In this document: one piece after another, positions 42,686 to 50,721 of the stretch
Position numbering within the stretch: the stretch's first letter is position 1
How the letters are laid out: every line of letters begins with the position of its first letter
Program-made: the position numbers and the translations under genes
Source: Wandonia haliotis
Lineage (GTDB): Bacteria > Bacteroidota > Bacteroidia > Flavobacteriales_D > Crocinitomicaceae
NCBI RefSeq assembly: GCF_039523435.1
Contig: NZ_BAAAFH010000022.1
Location: 496,001-560,000 of the forward strand
DNA: 64,000 nt
Reading direction: 5' to 3'
Notes under the pieces: model-generated
Databases searched by the model: none
What the model was told of the DNA's origin: nothing
Seen by the model: only the letters and a program-made list of their open reading frames with translations

Positions 42686-44002
42686 TTATTTCTCTATCGT
42701 TTTTCGTCCAATGGAATTATAGTAGAAACCTTTAGAGGTCATTTCTTCAATATCAAATAAATTTCTTCCGTCAAAAATAACGGCGTCCTTCATATTTTCT
42801 TTCATTTTTCCAAAATCAGGGTTTCTGAATATTCCCCATTCTGTACAAATAATTAAAGCGTCCACCTCTTTCAACGCATCATATTCATTCGCCTCATAGC
42901 TAATAACGTCTCCAATCTGACTTTTTACATTTTCCATAGCCTCAGGGTCATACGCTTTGATTTGCGCACCCTCTTTTAACAAGGCTTCTATCATGTAAAG
43001 TGCCGGAGCTTCTCGAATATCATCTGTATCCGGTTTAAAGGCCAGTCCCCACATCCCTATTCTTTTTCCTTTTAGGTTTCCTCTGAAAAAGTTCTTTATT
43101 TTCGGGAGAAGAACGGTTTTTTGTTGTTCATTAATCGCCATTACCGCATTGAGAATTTCGAACTCAAAGTTCTCCTCTCGTCCTGACTTTACTAATGCCT
43201 GAACATCTTTTGGAAAGCAAGACCCTCCATACCCTATTCCAGGAAACAGAAAACGCTTACCGATTCTTGTATCAGAACCGATTCCTATACGAACCTTGTC
43301 TACATCAGCGCCTACCTTCTCACAGAAATTAGCAATTTCATTCATAAAGGTAATCTTTGTTGCAAGAAAAGAATTAGCCGCATACTTTGTAAGTTCAGCA
43401 GATTTCTCGTCCATAAAAATGATTGGGTTTCCCTGTCGCACAAATGGCTTATAAAGCTGTTCCATCACTTTCTCTGCTCTCTCCGAAGAAGTTCCTATCA
43501 CCACACGATCAGGCTTCAGGAAATCATCAACAGCAAATCCCTCACGTAAAAACTCAGGGTTAGACACAATATCGAAATCAACCTTAGCATTCGCCTGAAC
43601 AGCAGCATGAACTTTCTCAGCTGTCCCAACAGGAACAGTACTCTTATCTACAATTACTTTATACTCTTTGATAAGTTTCCCTAATTCATCTGCAACACCC
43701 AAGATATAGGATAAATCCGCCGATCCATCCTCTCCCGGAGGCGTAGGCAAAGCAAGGAAAATGATTTCAGCATCTTCAATACCTTCCTCTAGACTTGTCG
43801 TAAAACTTAAACGATTTGCTTTAATATTTCGTTCAAAAAGTACATCCAGGTGAGGTTCGTAAATGGGAACGAAACCATTCCTCATTTTCTCGACTTTTTG
43901 TTCGTCAATATCAACACAAACAACCTGATTACCTGTCTCTGCAAAACAGGTACCAGTAACCAGACCAACATACCCTGTTCCTACTACTGCTATTTTTTTC
44001 AT
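42686..44002 (-). CDS. ugd: UDP-glucose 6-dehydrogenase
   Basis: 438 residues. The NAD loop AVVGTGYVGLVTGTCFAETG at residue 5 and the catalytic Cys in GGSCFPKDVQAL identify the family. ALPTPPGEDGSADLSYI, KSTVPVGTAEKVH and SNPEFLREGFAVDDFLKPDRVVIG favour UDP-glucose over GDP-mannose. Its product, UDP-glucuronate, feeds the next gene. The ATG overlaps the stop of the DegT-type aminotransferase by 4 bp (ATGA). Confidence 0.93.
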   Translation of the reverse strand: MKKIAVVGTGYVGLVTGTCFAETGNQVVCVDIDEQKVEKMRNGFVPIYEPHLDVLFERNIKANRLSFTTSLEEGIEDAEIIFLALPTPPGEDGSADLSYILGVADELGKLIKEYKVIVDKSTVPVGTAEKVHAAVQANAKVDFDIVSNPEFLREGFAVDDFLKPDRVVIGTSSERAEKVMEQLYKPFVRQGNPIIFMDEKSAELTKYAANSFLATKITFMNEIANFCEKVGADVDKVRIGIGSDTRIGKRFLFPGIGYGGSCFPKDVQALVKSGREENFEFEILNAVMAINEQQKTVLLPKIKNFFRGNLKGKRIGMWGLAFKPDTDDIREAPALYMIEALLKEGAQIKAYDPEAMENVKSQIGDVISYEANEYDALKEVDALIICTEWGIFRNPDFGKMKENMKDAVIFDGRNLFDIEEMTSKGFYYNSIGRKTIEK

Positions 44003-45129
44003 TTTCCTACAAACTCTTTTATCGCCTCACAGATAAAGACCAATTGTTCTTGTTCCATCTCTGTATGAATAGGTAAAGAAAGTACTTTCTCAGTGAGTGT
44101 GTCTGTAACAGGCAAATCAGAATCTGATAAACCGAATGAAGCAAACATCTTCTGTTTATGCCCGGGAACCGGGTAATAAATCATACTCGGTACATCTTTC
44201 TCTGCCAAAAATTTATGTAATCCATCCCGATCAACACCTTCCAACTGGAGTGTATACTGATGGAAGACATGATTCGACTGAGGAGTTCTTTCCGGAACCC
44301 TTATACCAGGAATCTTCGATAATTCGTTATCATAGTATTCCGCCACTTTATTCCGTGCAGCAATGTATTCATCAAGTTTTTTCAACTTTATAACCAAAAC
44401 AGCTGCCTGAATAGAATCCAACCGGGAATTACACCCAACAACATCATGATAATACCTCTCACTCTGACCATGATTGGCAATCATTCTCATCTTGGCAGCT
44501 AACTCATCATCATTGGTAAAAATAGCTCCTCCATCTCCATAACAGCCCAAGTTCTTTGAGGGGAAAAATGAAGTCGCTCCAATATGTCCGATCGTACCTG
44601 TCTTTCTTATCGTACCATCCGAGAATTTGTAATCGCATCCAATAGCCTGTGCATTGTCCTCTATCACTTTTATCCCCTTCTCGTCAGCTATCTTCATAAT
44701 CTCCTCCATATTTGCCGCCTGCCCATACAAATGAACCGGGACAATTGCTTTTGTTTTGGAAGTGATCACCTTTTTTAGGTGTTCAACATCCATGCAGAAA
44801 TCATCTTCATTCACATCTACAAAAACAGGCTTCAAGCGCAACAAAGCAATCACCTCTGTAGTAGCTATATAGGTAAATGAAGGTGTAATAACTTCATCCC
44901 CCGGCTGAAGGTCCAAAGACATGAGAGCTATTTGAAGCGCATCTGTTCCATTAGCACATGGAATCACATGCTTTACCCCAAGATACTCTTCCATATCCGA
45001 CTGGAATTGCTTCACATAAGGCCCATTAATAAATTGTGCTTTTGATAAAATCTCCTGAATAGCAGTATCAACATCCGACTTAATATTCTCGTACTGAGTA
45101 ATCAAGTCTACCATTTGAATTTTTTTCAT
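43999..45129 (-). CDS. wbpE: DegT/DnrJ/EryC1 aminotransferase, probable WbpE
   Basis: 376 residues from the ATG at 45129; a TTG at 45210 would add a tail unlike the family. It is PLP-dependent, with the internal-aldimine lysine at K192 (FFPSKNLGCYGDGGAIF). GTDALQIALMSL, TPSFTYIATTEVI and IEDNAQAIGCDYK are family marks. With wbpA, wbpB and wbpD it would aminate C3 of UDP-3-keto-GlcNAcA. It is the first full gene of the sugar operon. A 14-bp palindrome (ACGATTGAAATCGT, 45137-45150) lies 7 bp upstream. Confidence 0.87.
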   Translation of the reverse strand: MKKIQMVDLITQYENIKSDVDTAIQEILSKAQFINGPYVKQFQSDMEEYLGVKHVIPCANGTDALQIALMSLDLQPGDEVITPSFTYIATTEVIALLRLKPVFVDVNEDDFCMDVEHLKKVITSKTKAIVPVHLYGQAANMEEIMKIADEKGIKVIEDNAQAIGCDYKFSDGTIRKTGTIGHIGATSFFPSKNLGCYGDGGAIFTNDDELAAKMRMIANHGQSERYYHDVVGCNSRLDSIQAAVLVIKLKKLDEYIAARNKVAEYYDNELSKIPGIRVPERTPQSNHVFHQYTLQLEGVDRDGLHKFLAEKDVPSMIYYPVPGHKQKMFASFGLSDSDLPVTDTLTEKVLSLPIHTEMEQEQLVFICEAIKEFVGK

Positions 45130-45136
45130 ACTTATA

Positions 45137-45150
45137 ACGATTGAAATCGT
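45137..45150. repeat. Palindrome in front of the sugar-nucleotide operon
   Basis: ACGATT-GA-AATCGT, perfect 6-bp arms with a 2-bp centre, just upstream of the wbpE ATG. It could be an operator. The minus strand has TATATTTA about 25 bp further upstream as a one-mismatch -7 box. Confidence 0.4.
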
Positions 45151-45187
45151 GCTCTTTTTTTCAAGTTGTAAATATAAGTAAAAACAA

Positions 45188-45405
45188 TCAACCCGACTCC
45201 TGACAGACAATCCAATAGTTAAAATCAGAGCTTCTTAAGGTAAACAAAACCTCCGGATACTTTTTCTTGAGTTCCACATTATAATTTACGACCTCAAGAA
45301 ATAAGGCATTCTGGACAAATTCAGTAAATGGGAGATTGATACCAACAAAAAGGAGTTGATCTTATACCGTTGATAACCCGATATCATTTCATGAACTCCT
45401 AACAT
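45188..45405 (-). pseudogene. Small ORF broken by a probable 1-base frameshift
   Basis: An ATG at 45405 begins MLGVHEMISGYQRYKINSF. After a run of five Ts the sense switches frame to VGINLPFTEFVQNALFLE, then VVNYNVELKKKYPEVLFTLR and SSDFNYWIVCQESG, ending at a TGA at 45188. One extra T at about 45348-45352 would join both parts into about 72 residues. I do not recognise the protein. It lies in the wbpE-thrS gap, on the strand of the sugar operon. Base error or real mutation cannot be told apart here. Confidence 0.4.
45263..45301. repeat. Inverted repeat in the wbpE-thrS gap
   Basis: TTTCTTGAG (45263-45271) and CTCAAGAAA (45293-45301), perfect 9-bp arms 21 bp apart, inside the broken small ORF. 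Possibly chance or a stem-loop. Confidence 0.3.
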
Positions 45406-45435
45406 AAAACGCTATATTTTATTTGCTTTTTCCTG

Positions 45436-45443
45436 TATATTTG
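45436..45443 (+). promoter_or_regulatory. -7 element of thrS
   Basis: TATATTTG, a full match, 21 bp before the ATG at 45465. It also shows that the frame from 45423 cannot be the translated start. Confidence 0.55.
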
Positions 45444-45464
45444 CAGTTAAAAATTAAGTATATT

Positions 45465-47405
45465 ATGATAAAAGTAACTCTGCCTGACGGCTCGGTTCGA
45501 GAATACGAATCAGGAGTCTCAGCGTTAGATGTAGCCAAAAGCATCAGCGAAGGTCTTGCCAGAAATGTACTGGCAGCGAAAGTAAACAATGAAGTAATTG
45601 ACGCAACACGTCCTTTGACGACGGATGTCACACTTCAATTGTTGACCTGGAATGATACGGAAGGTAAGTCTACGATGTGGCACTCATCCGCTCACCTGAT
45701 GGCAGAAGCTCTTGAATTCTTTTATCCGGGAATAAAATTAGCAATCGGACCACCCATTGCGAATGGTTTTTACTACGACATTGATTTTGAAAACCATCAC
45801 ATTGTAGAAGCAGATCTCGAAAAGATCGAGAAAAAGATGATAGAACTGGCAAAACAAAAGAGTCCTTATATTCGTCAGGAAATATCAAAGAATGATGCGA
45901 TTGCCTTTTACAAGGAAAAGCAAGACCCTTACAAACTGGAACTTCTTGAAGATCTTGAGGACGGTAACATAACCTTCTATACACAGGGGAACTTTACCGA
46001 CCTGTGCCGTGGACCTCATATTCCCAACACAGGGTTTATCAAAGCTGTAAAACTTACTTCCATAGCCGGAGCATACTGGCGGGGAGATGAGAATAACAAA
46101 CAGTTAACTCGTATTTATGGAATTACATTCCCTAAAAACGCTGAATTAACTGAGTACCTTGAAAAACTAGAAGAAGCAAAAAAACGAGACCACAGGAAAC
46201 TAGGAAAGGAATTAGGTTTATTTACCTTTTCTCAACGTGTAGGTCAGGGTCTTCCGTTATGGTTACCAAAAGGAGCTGCCTTACGCGAAAGACTGGAACA
46301 GTTCCTTCGTGTAGCTCAAAGAAAGGCGGGATATGACCCTGTCGTAACTCCACATATTGGAAACAAGGAGTTATATGTAACATCAGGACATTATGCGAAA
46401 TATGGAGAAGACTCGTTCCGTCCAATTCATACACCTGATGTTAATGAGGAATTCCTGTTAAAACCAATGAACTGTCCTCACCACTGTGAGATATTCAAAG
46501 CATTGCCGCGTTCTTACAAAGATCTTCCTATTCGATTTGCAGAGTTCGGAACTGTTTACAGATATGAACAAAGTGGAGAACTTCACGGACTTACACGTGT
46601 CCGTGGATTTACTCAGGATGACGCGCACATTTTCTGCACACAGGAACAGGTTAAAGACGAATTCAAAAAGGTTATTGATCTTGTTCTTTACATCTTCAAG
46701 ACGTTAGACTTCCAAAATTTCAAGGCACAAATCTCCCTGCGTGATCCGGAGAAACCGGAAAAGTATATCGGAGAAGAGTCAAACTGGGAAAAAGCAGAAC
46801 AAGCTATTATTGAGGCCGCTGCAGAGAAAAACCTTAACACGATTGTTGAGTATGGAGAAGCTGCATTCTACGGTCCGAAACTTGATTTTATGGTTCAGGA
46901 TGCACTTGGACGCGAGTGGCAGCTGGGAACAATTCAGGTCGACTACAACCTTCCTGAACGCTTTGAACTTGAATACACAGGAAGTGATAACGAGAAGCAC
47001 CGTCCTGTTATGATTCACCGGGCACCTTTCGGTTCTATGGAACGCTTTATTGCTGTGCTACTGGAACATTGCGCAGGAGATTTCCCTTTATGGCTTACAA
47101 CAGAACAATTTGCTATACTTCCTATTAGTGAAAAATTCAATGAATATGCGGAAAAAGTTTCGGATGTCCTTAAAAATTCCGATATTCGCGGTTTCGTTGA
47201 CAGCCGTAACGAGAAGATAGGCAAGAAAATACGTGAAGCGGAATTAAACAAAATCCCTTTCATGCTGATTGTAGGAGAACAGGAAATGCTGGGAGGCAAA
47301 GTTTCTGTACGACGACGAGGCGAAGGAGATTTGGGTTCTATGACCGTAGAGGAATTTACTGCTCTTCTTAATGAAGCTGTAAAGAAAGAATTAGAGAAAA
47401 ATTAA
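45465..47405 (+). CDS. thrS: Threonyl-tRNA synthetase
   Basis: 646 residues from the ATG at 45465. An N-terminal TGS domain (IKVTLPDGSVREYESGVSALDVAKSI) is followed by the editing domain (MWHSSAHLMAEALEFFYPG, with the conserved H-S-S-A-H) and a class II catalytic core. MNCPHHCEIFK holds Zn ligands, VYRYEQSGELHGLTRVRGFTQDDAH is motif 2, and HRAPFGSMERFIAVLLEH is motif 3. It charges tRNA-Thr. It leads the thrS-infC-rpmI-rplT operon, an order common in bacteria. I see no T-box in the leader. Confidence 0.97.
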   Translation: MIKVTLPDGSVREYESGVSALDVAKSISEGLARNVLAAKVNNEVIDATRPLTTDVTLQLLTWNDTEGKSTMWHSSAHLMAEALEFFYPGIKLAIGPPIANGFYYDIDFENHHIVEADLEKIEKKMIELAKQKSPYIRQEISKNDAIAFYKEKQDPYKLELLEDLEDGNITFYTQGNFTDLCRGPHIPNTGFIKAVKLTSIAGAYWRGDENNKQLTRIYGITFPKNAELTEYLEKLEEAKKRDHRKLGKELGLFTFSQRVGQGLPLWLPKGAALRERLEQFLRVAQRKAGYDPVVTPHIGNKELYVTSGHYAKYGEDSFRPIHTPDVNEEFLLKPMNCPHHCEIFKALPRSYKDLPIRFAEFGTVYRYEQSGELHGLTRVRGFTQDDAHIFCTQEQVKDEFKKVIDLVLYIFKTLDFQNFKAQISLRDPEKPEKYIGEESNWEKAEQAIIEAAAEKNLNTIVEYGEAAFYGPKLDFMVQDALGREWQLGTIQVDYNLPERFELEYTGSDNEKHRPVMIHRAPFGSMERFIAVLLEHCAGDFPLWLTTEQFAILPISEKFNEYAEKVSDVLKNSDIRGFVDSRNEKIGKKIREAELNKIPFMLIVGEQEMLGGKVSVRRRGEGDLGSMTVEEFTALLNEAVKKELEKN

Positions 47406-47426
47406 ATTAAACGTTAGAGACTTTTA

Positions 47427-47975
47427 ATGAGAAAAGGATCAAAGAAACGCTTCCAACCCAGACAACAGGAAGAACAACATCGTATTAATGAACGCATCTC
47501 AGCCAGAGAAGTACGTTTAGTGGGTGACGGAATGGAACCAGCTGTAATGTCTACTTCACAAGCGCTGAAACTGGCTCAGGAGCAGGAATTGGATTTGGTA
47601 GAAATTTCTCCGAATGCCAATCCTCCGGTATGTAAAATTCTGGATTATAAGAAATTTCTCTATGATCAGAAAAAGAAACAAAAGGAACTAAAAGCCAAGC
47701 AATCTAAAGTTACGGTGAAGGAAGTCCGGTTCGGACCTAACACTGACGATCATGACTTTAACTTTAAGTTGAATCATGCCCGTAAGTTTTTAGAGGAAGG
47801 TCACAAAGTTAAGGCTTTCGTTTTTTTCCGGGGAAGAACTATTGTCTTCAAAGAGCGTGGAGAAATCCTTCTGCTTAAATTTGCCCAGGAGCTTGAAGAT
47901 GTTGGTTTGTTGGAACAAATGCCTAAGTTGGAAGGAAAACGAATGACCATTATGATCAATTCCAAGAAGAAATAA
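47427..47975 (+). CDS. infC: Translation initiation factor IF-3
   Basis: 182 residues. The N-domain has HRINERISAREVRLVGDG and LAQEQELDLVEISPNANPPVCKILDYKKF, and the C-domain has KEVRFGPNTDDHDFNFKLNHARKFLEEGHKVK. IF-3 stops premature joining of 50S to 30S subunits and checks the start codon. The ATG start at 47427 is 21 bp after thrS. No rare AUU start is needed to fit the N-terminus, unlike in enterobacteria. Confidence 0.96.
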   Translation: MRKGSKKRFQPRQQEEQHRINERISAREVRLVGDGMEPAVMSTSQALKLAQEQELDLVEISPNANPPVCKILDYKKFLYDQKKKQKELKAKQSKVTVKEVRFGPNTDDHDFNFKLNHARKFLEEGHKVKAFVFFRGRTIVFKERGEILLLKFAQELEDVGLLEQMPKLEGKRMTIMINSKKK

Positions 47976-48014
47976 GAGAGTCTGATATAGAGGTAACTTC
48001 AAAACAAAGAGAAA

Positions 48015-48209
48015 ATGCCAAAAATGAAAACTAAATCCAGTGCGAAGAAGAGATTCACCGTTACTGGTAGTGGAAAAATCAAAAGAAAACACGCTTTCAA
48101 AAGCCACATTCTTACAAAAAAATCCACTAAGCAGAAAAGAAGATTGACACACGCAGGACTTGTTCACAAGTCAGACGAGTCGAACATCAAAGTTCAGTTG
48201 TTAATGTAA
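48015..48209 (+). CDS. rpmI: 50S ribosomal protein bL35
   Basis: 64 residues, highly basic. MPKMKTKSSAKKRFTVTGSGKIKRKHAFKSH and LTKKSTKQKRRL are bL35 signatures. It lies between infC and rplT as in many bacteria. The gap to rplT (95 bp) is larger than others in the operon. Confidence 0.96.
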   Translation: MPKMKTKSSAKKRFTVTGSGKIKRKHAFKSHILTKKSTKQKRRLTHAGLVHKSDESNIKVQLLM

Positions 48210-48213
48210 TTAT

Positions 48214-48260
48214 CCTCTCTGGAGGAGGTTAAATGTTAAACCCGGGGGTGAGTAGCTAAG
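48214..48260 (+). promoter_or_regulatory. Hairpin, strong Shine-Dalgarno and mini-ORF in the rpmI-rplT gap
   Basis: GGAGGAGG at 48222-48229 is a near-perfect Shine-Dalgarno, unusual in this phylum. It lies 4 bp before an ATG (48234) opening a nine-codon mini-ORF that reads MLNPGVSS then TAA. TCCTC (48214-48218) pairs with GAGGA (48223-48227), so the Shine-Dalgarno can be hidden in a 5-bp hairpin. Translational control of rplT is inferred. Confidence 0.45.
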
Positions 48261-48304
48261 TTTGTTGAAATAACACAACACTTCCTTCCAAAAAACAAAA
48301 GATT

Positions 48305-48652
48305 ATGCCAAGATCAGTAAATCATGTAGCTTCAAGAGCTCGCCGCAAAAAGGTGATGAAGCTTTCCAAAGGATACTTTGGACGTAGAAAAAATGTTTGG
48401 ACTGTAGCGAAAAATGCTGTTGAAAAAGGTCTTCAGTACGCTTACGTAGGTCGTAAACAAAAGAAAAGAAATTTCCGTTCTCTTTGGATTATGCGTATTA
48501 ACGCTGCTGCCAGAATGCACGGAATGTCTTACTCAGAATTTATGGGTAAAGTAAAAGCTAATAATATCGACTTGAACCGTAAGGCGCTTGCTGATTTAGC
48601 GATGAACCACCCTGATGCATTCGCGGCAGTTGTAAACGCTGTTAAGAAGTAA
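48305..48652 (+). CDS. rplT: 50S ribosomal protein bL20
   Basis: 115 residues, very basic. MPRSVNHVASRARRKKVMKLSKGYFGRRKNVWTVAKNAVEK is the bL20 signature and ends with the globular C-domain (LADLAMNHPDAFAAVVNAVKK). It binds 23S rRNA early in assembly and in many bacteria represses its own operon. The 95-bp leader before it has features that could allow such control. A strong terminator follows. Confidence 0.97.
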   Translation: MPRSVNHVASRARRKKVMKLSKGYFGRRKNVWTVAKNAVEKGLQYAYVGRKQKKRNFRSLWIMRINAAARMHGMSYSEFMGKVKANNIDLNRKALADLAMNHPDAFAAVVNAVKK

Positions 48653-48680
48653 TACAAACAAAATTTTCTCTCTATATCAG

Positions 48681-48714
48681 AAAAATCCCGGCAATAAATT
48701 GCCGGGATTTTTTT
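48681..48714. terminator. Bidirectional terminator after rplT
   Basis: 14-bp perfect stem AAAAATCCCGGCAA / TTGCCGGGATTTTT with loop TAAA, between the rplT operon and the convergent receiver-protein gene. Confidence 0.9.
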
Positions 48715-48798
48715 GTTTAGTTAAAACCAATCCCCTAACCTAAGTTCTCCAGTCCGGGATACAACCAAATTAAACTAAACCAGGCATCCTCCTATTCG

Positions 48799-49242
48799 TT
48801 AATTCTGTCCGGGTATTTCTGTACACCCAATTCGTTTCAGTAACAACACCTCTACCAATCTGACCAAACGATTGATCATATTTTCATCCTTAGGTACGAA
48901 ACCTTTCACTCTGTTACCGAAAAACACAGAAACACGCTCAATATTTACCTCTCCCGAAACAACGATAATATCACATTGTCTCTTTCTCGCCTCTATCTCT
49001 CGCAAAATATCAAGTCCCTGAATATTTTTCCCCTTGCCTGACGGGGGTAAAACCAGATCAATCACCAAAATATCCACAGAAACTGCCACCTCTTCCAACG
49101 CCTCATGTCCGGTAGAAAAGCTCTTTATTTCAAATGTGTACCCTTCAAAAACCGGACTATCAATCAGTTTCCGGATACTTTGGTTCATGATTCTGAGAAA
49201 GTACGGATCATCTTCTACAGTTATTATTTTTATGGTCCTCAT
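48799..49242 (-). CDS. Receiver-domain-only response regulator
   Basis: 147 residues, one REC domain and no output domain. The acid pair is in TVEDDPYFLRIM (E10, D11, D12), the phosphate acceptor is D62 in ILVIDLVLPPSGKG (with a small insert after it), the Ser/Thr position is S96 (VVSGEVN), and the lysine is K118 (GFVPKDE). It may be a phosphate sink, a shuttle, or a protein-interaction output. A sigma-54-type promoter (49271-49285) and an upstream dyad (49340-49356) precede it, so it is a candidate target of the adjacent activator. Confidence 0.85.
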   Translation of the reverse strand: MRTIKIITVEDDPYFLRIMNQSIRKLIDSPVFEGYTFEIKSFSTGHEALEEVAVSVDILVIDLVLPPSGKGKNIQGLDILREIEARKRQCDIIVVSGEVNIERVSVFFGNRVKGFVPKDENMINRLVRLVEVLLLKRIGCTEIPGQN

Positions 49243-49270
49243 TCGTTTTTCACCAGTTTCTTTATAACTG

Positions 49271-49285
49271 GCAAGTTATATACCA
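49271..49285 (-). promoter_or_regulatory. Sigma-54 promoter of the receiver-protein gene
   Basis: The minus strand reads TGGTATATAACTTGC, with the -24 GG and -12 GC in exact register (consensus TGGCAC-N5-TTGC). It is 28 bp before the ATG at 49242. No TAnnTTTG box is seen in the region. Confidence 0.7.
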
Positions 49286-49339
49286 TAAAACACAAAACAC
49301 TGAAAAACAATAAATTGAAGTAAGACGAAAAATCCAAAC

Positions 49340-49356
49340 TGTTTCATTATGAAACA
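49340..49356. promoter_or_regulatory. Upstream activator dyad, copy 1
   Basis: TGTTTCATTATGAAACA, the core of a longer perfect palindrome with 13-bp arms (49335-49347 and 49349-49361). It is 16 of 17 identical to the copy at 53253-53269. Its centre is about 89 bp upstream of the inferred sigma-54 start of the receiver-protein gene, a normal enhancer distance. Confidence 0.65.
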
Positions 49357-49374
49357 GTTTGTTTCTATTTTGAA

Positions 49375-50721
49375 TCACTCACTTTCCTTCAACATTCTGT
49401 AAATAGTAGTTCTTCCAACATCTAAAAGTCGGGAGACTTTACTGATGTCATTGTCATGTTTCTCAAGAAAATGTTTCACTATTTCTATTGAATACTCACG
49501 CAATGTTTTATTTGTTCCCAACAGGTCTTTTGTATCAATAGAGGAACGTAGACTTAAATGTTCCGGTTCAATTGTATCACTATCTGTTAAAATACAGGCA
49601 AGATCTATAACGGACTTTAGCTCTCTGATGTTTCCTGGCCATGAATAATCTAACAACTTTTCCCTTGAGGAAGCACTTAAACGTTTTGTCTCTAACCCGT
49701 TCTCCTCTGCAAATGTTTTGCTAAAATATTCAGCCAGTAGTATTACATCCTGATCACGTTCCCGAAGCGGAGGCAAAATAACATTTAAACCAAAAAGCCT
49801 GTAATACAAATCTTCCCTGAAATTTCCCTTTTTGACCTCTTCAAACAAATCCCGATGTGTAGCCGCAATAATCCTGCAATCTATCTTTATCTCCACATTA
49901 CTCCCGAGGCGTGCAACTTCTTTTTCCTGTAGAACTCTCAATAGTTTTGCCTGTACTCCCAGAGGCATTTCACCTATCTCATCCAAAAACAAAGTACCTC
50001 CGTCTGCCTCTTCAAATTTTCCGATTCTCTTATTGGTAGCATGTGTAAAAGCACCTTTCTCAAAACCAAAAAGCTCACTTTCTATCAATTCAGATGGAAT
50101 TGCTGCCACGTTTACAGCTACAAAACGTCCCTCTTTCCGAGAAGAACCATAATGAATTGCTTTTGCTAGAACTTCCTTCCCGGTTCCTGTCTCTCCATTG
50201 ATGACAACCGAAATATTTGACGACAAAGCCTTTTCAACCAGCTTTAGTGATCTTTGTAAGGCAGATGAATTTCCAATAATAGAACGAGAGAAATCGTGTC
50301 TCTTAACAACCTCCGAACGTAAGCCTCTGATTTCAGATTTAAGCTGACGATTTTCAGAAATATGCCGGAGTGAATTCAACAAATTAACTTTCATCTCCCT
50401 TGTCTTCACCAGATATTCGGAAGCTCCACTTTTCATCAATTCAATAGCCGTCTGCACATCTTCCTGTTCTGACACAATAAGAATATCCATAGAGGGATCT
50501 AGCGATTTTACTTTTTTCATCAACTCTTTTCCCGTCATATCCGGAAGACGATAATCCAGAGATACAATATCCGGTTTGAAATTATCCAAATCCTTTAAAA
50601 AGTCATTTCCCGAAAAATAACTTCGTACTTCATATTCCTGAATCAAGCTGACTATGTGACACAAAAACTTATTAAACCATTCATTATCCTCAACAATTGC
50701 AACTTTTAAACTCGGATTCAT
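49375..50721 (-). CDS. Sigma-54-dependent response regulator, NtrC family
   Basis: 448 residues in three parts. An N-terminal receiver has phosphate acceptor D56 (DIVSLDYRLPD). The AAA+ domain has Walker A GETGTGKE (about 176-183) and LFLDEIGEM for Walker B. The C-terminal Fis-type helix-turn-helix is NDISKVSRLLDVGRTTIYRML. The sigma-54 contact loop reads GAFTHA (223-228) in place of GAFTGA, an uncommon change. It starts within the stop of the hybrid kinase gene (ATGA), which is its probable cognate sensor. The dyads at 49340 and 53253 are the best binding-site candidates. Confidence 0.92.
   Translation of the reverse strand: MNPSLKVAIVEDNEWFNKFLCHIVSLIQEYEVRSYFSGNDFLKDLDNFKPDIVSLDYRLPDMTGKELMKKVKSLDPSMDILIVSEQEDVQTAIELMKSGASEYLVKTREMKVNLLNSLRHISENRQLKSEIRGLRSEVVKRHDFSRSIIGNSSALQRSLKLVEKALSSNISVVINGETGTGKEVLAKAIHYGSSRKEGRFVAVNVAAIPSELIESELFGFEKGAFTHATNKRIGKFEEADGGTLFLDEIGEMPLGVQAKLLRVLQEKEVARLGSNVEIKIDCRIIAATHRDLFEEVKKGNFREDLYYRLFGLNVILPPLRERDQDVILLAEYFSKTFAEENGLETKRLSASSREKLLDYSWPGNIRELKSVIDLACILTDSDTIEPEHLSLRSSIDTKDLLGTNKTLREYSIEIVKHFLEKHDNDISKVSRLLDVGRTTIYRMLKESE

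Noticed and set aside
45210..45423. T-box or other amino-acid-responsive leader for thrS
   Set aside because: No specifier loop or T-box consensus (TGGNACCGCG) is seen, and the promoter box lies only 21 bp before the ATG.
48799..49242. Receiver-only gene as a truncated response regulator
   Set aside because: The domain is complete with all key residues, and downstream DNA holds no decayed output domain, only the rplT terminator region.
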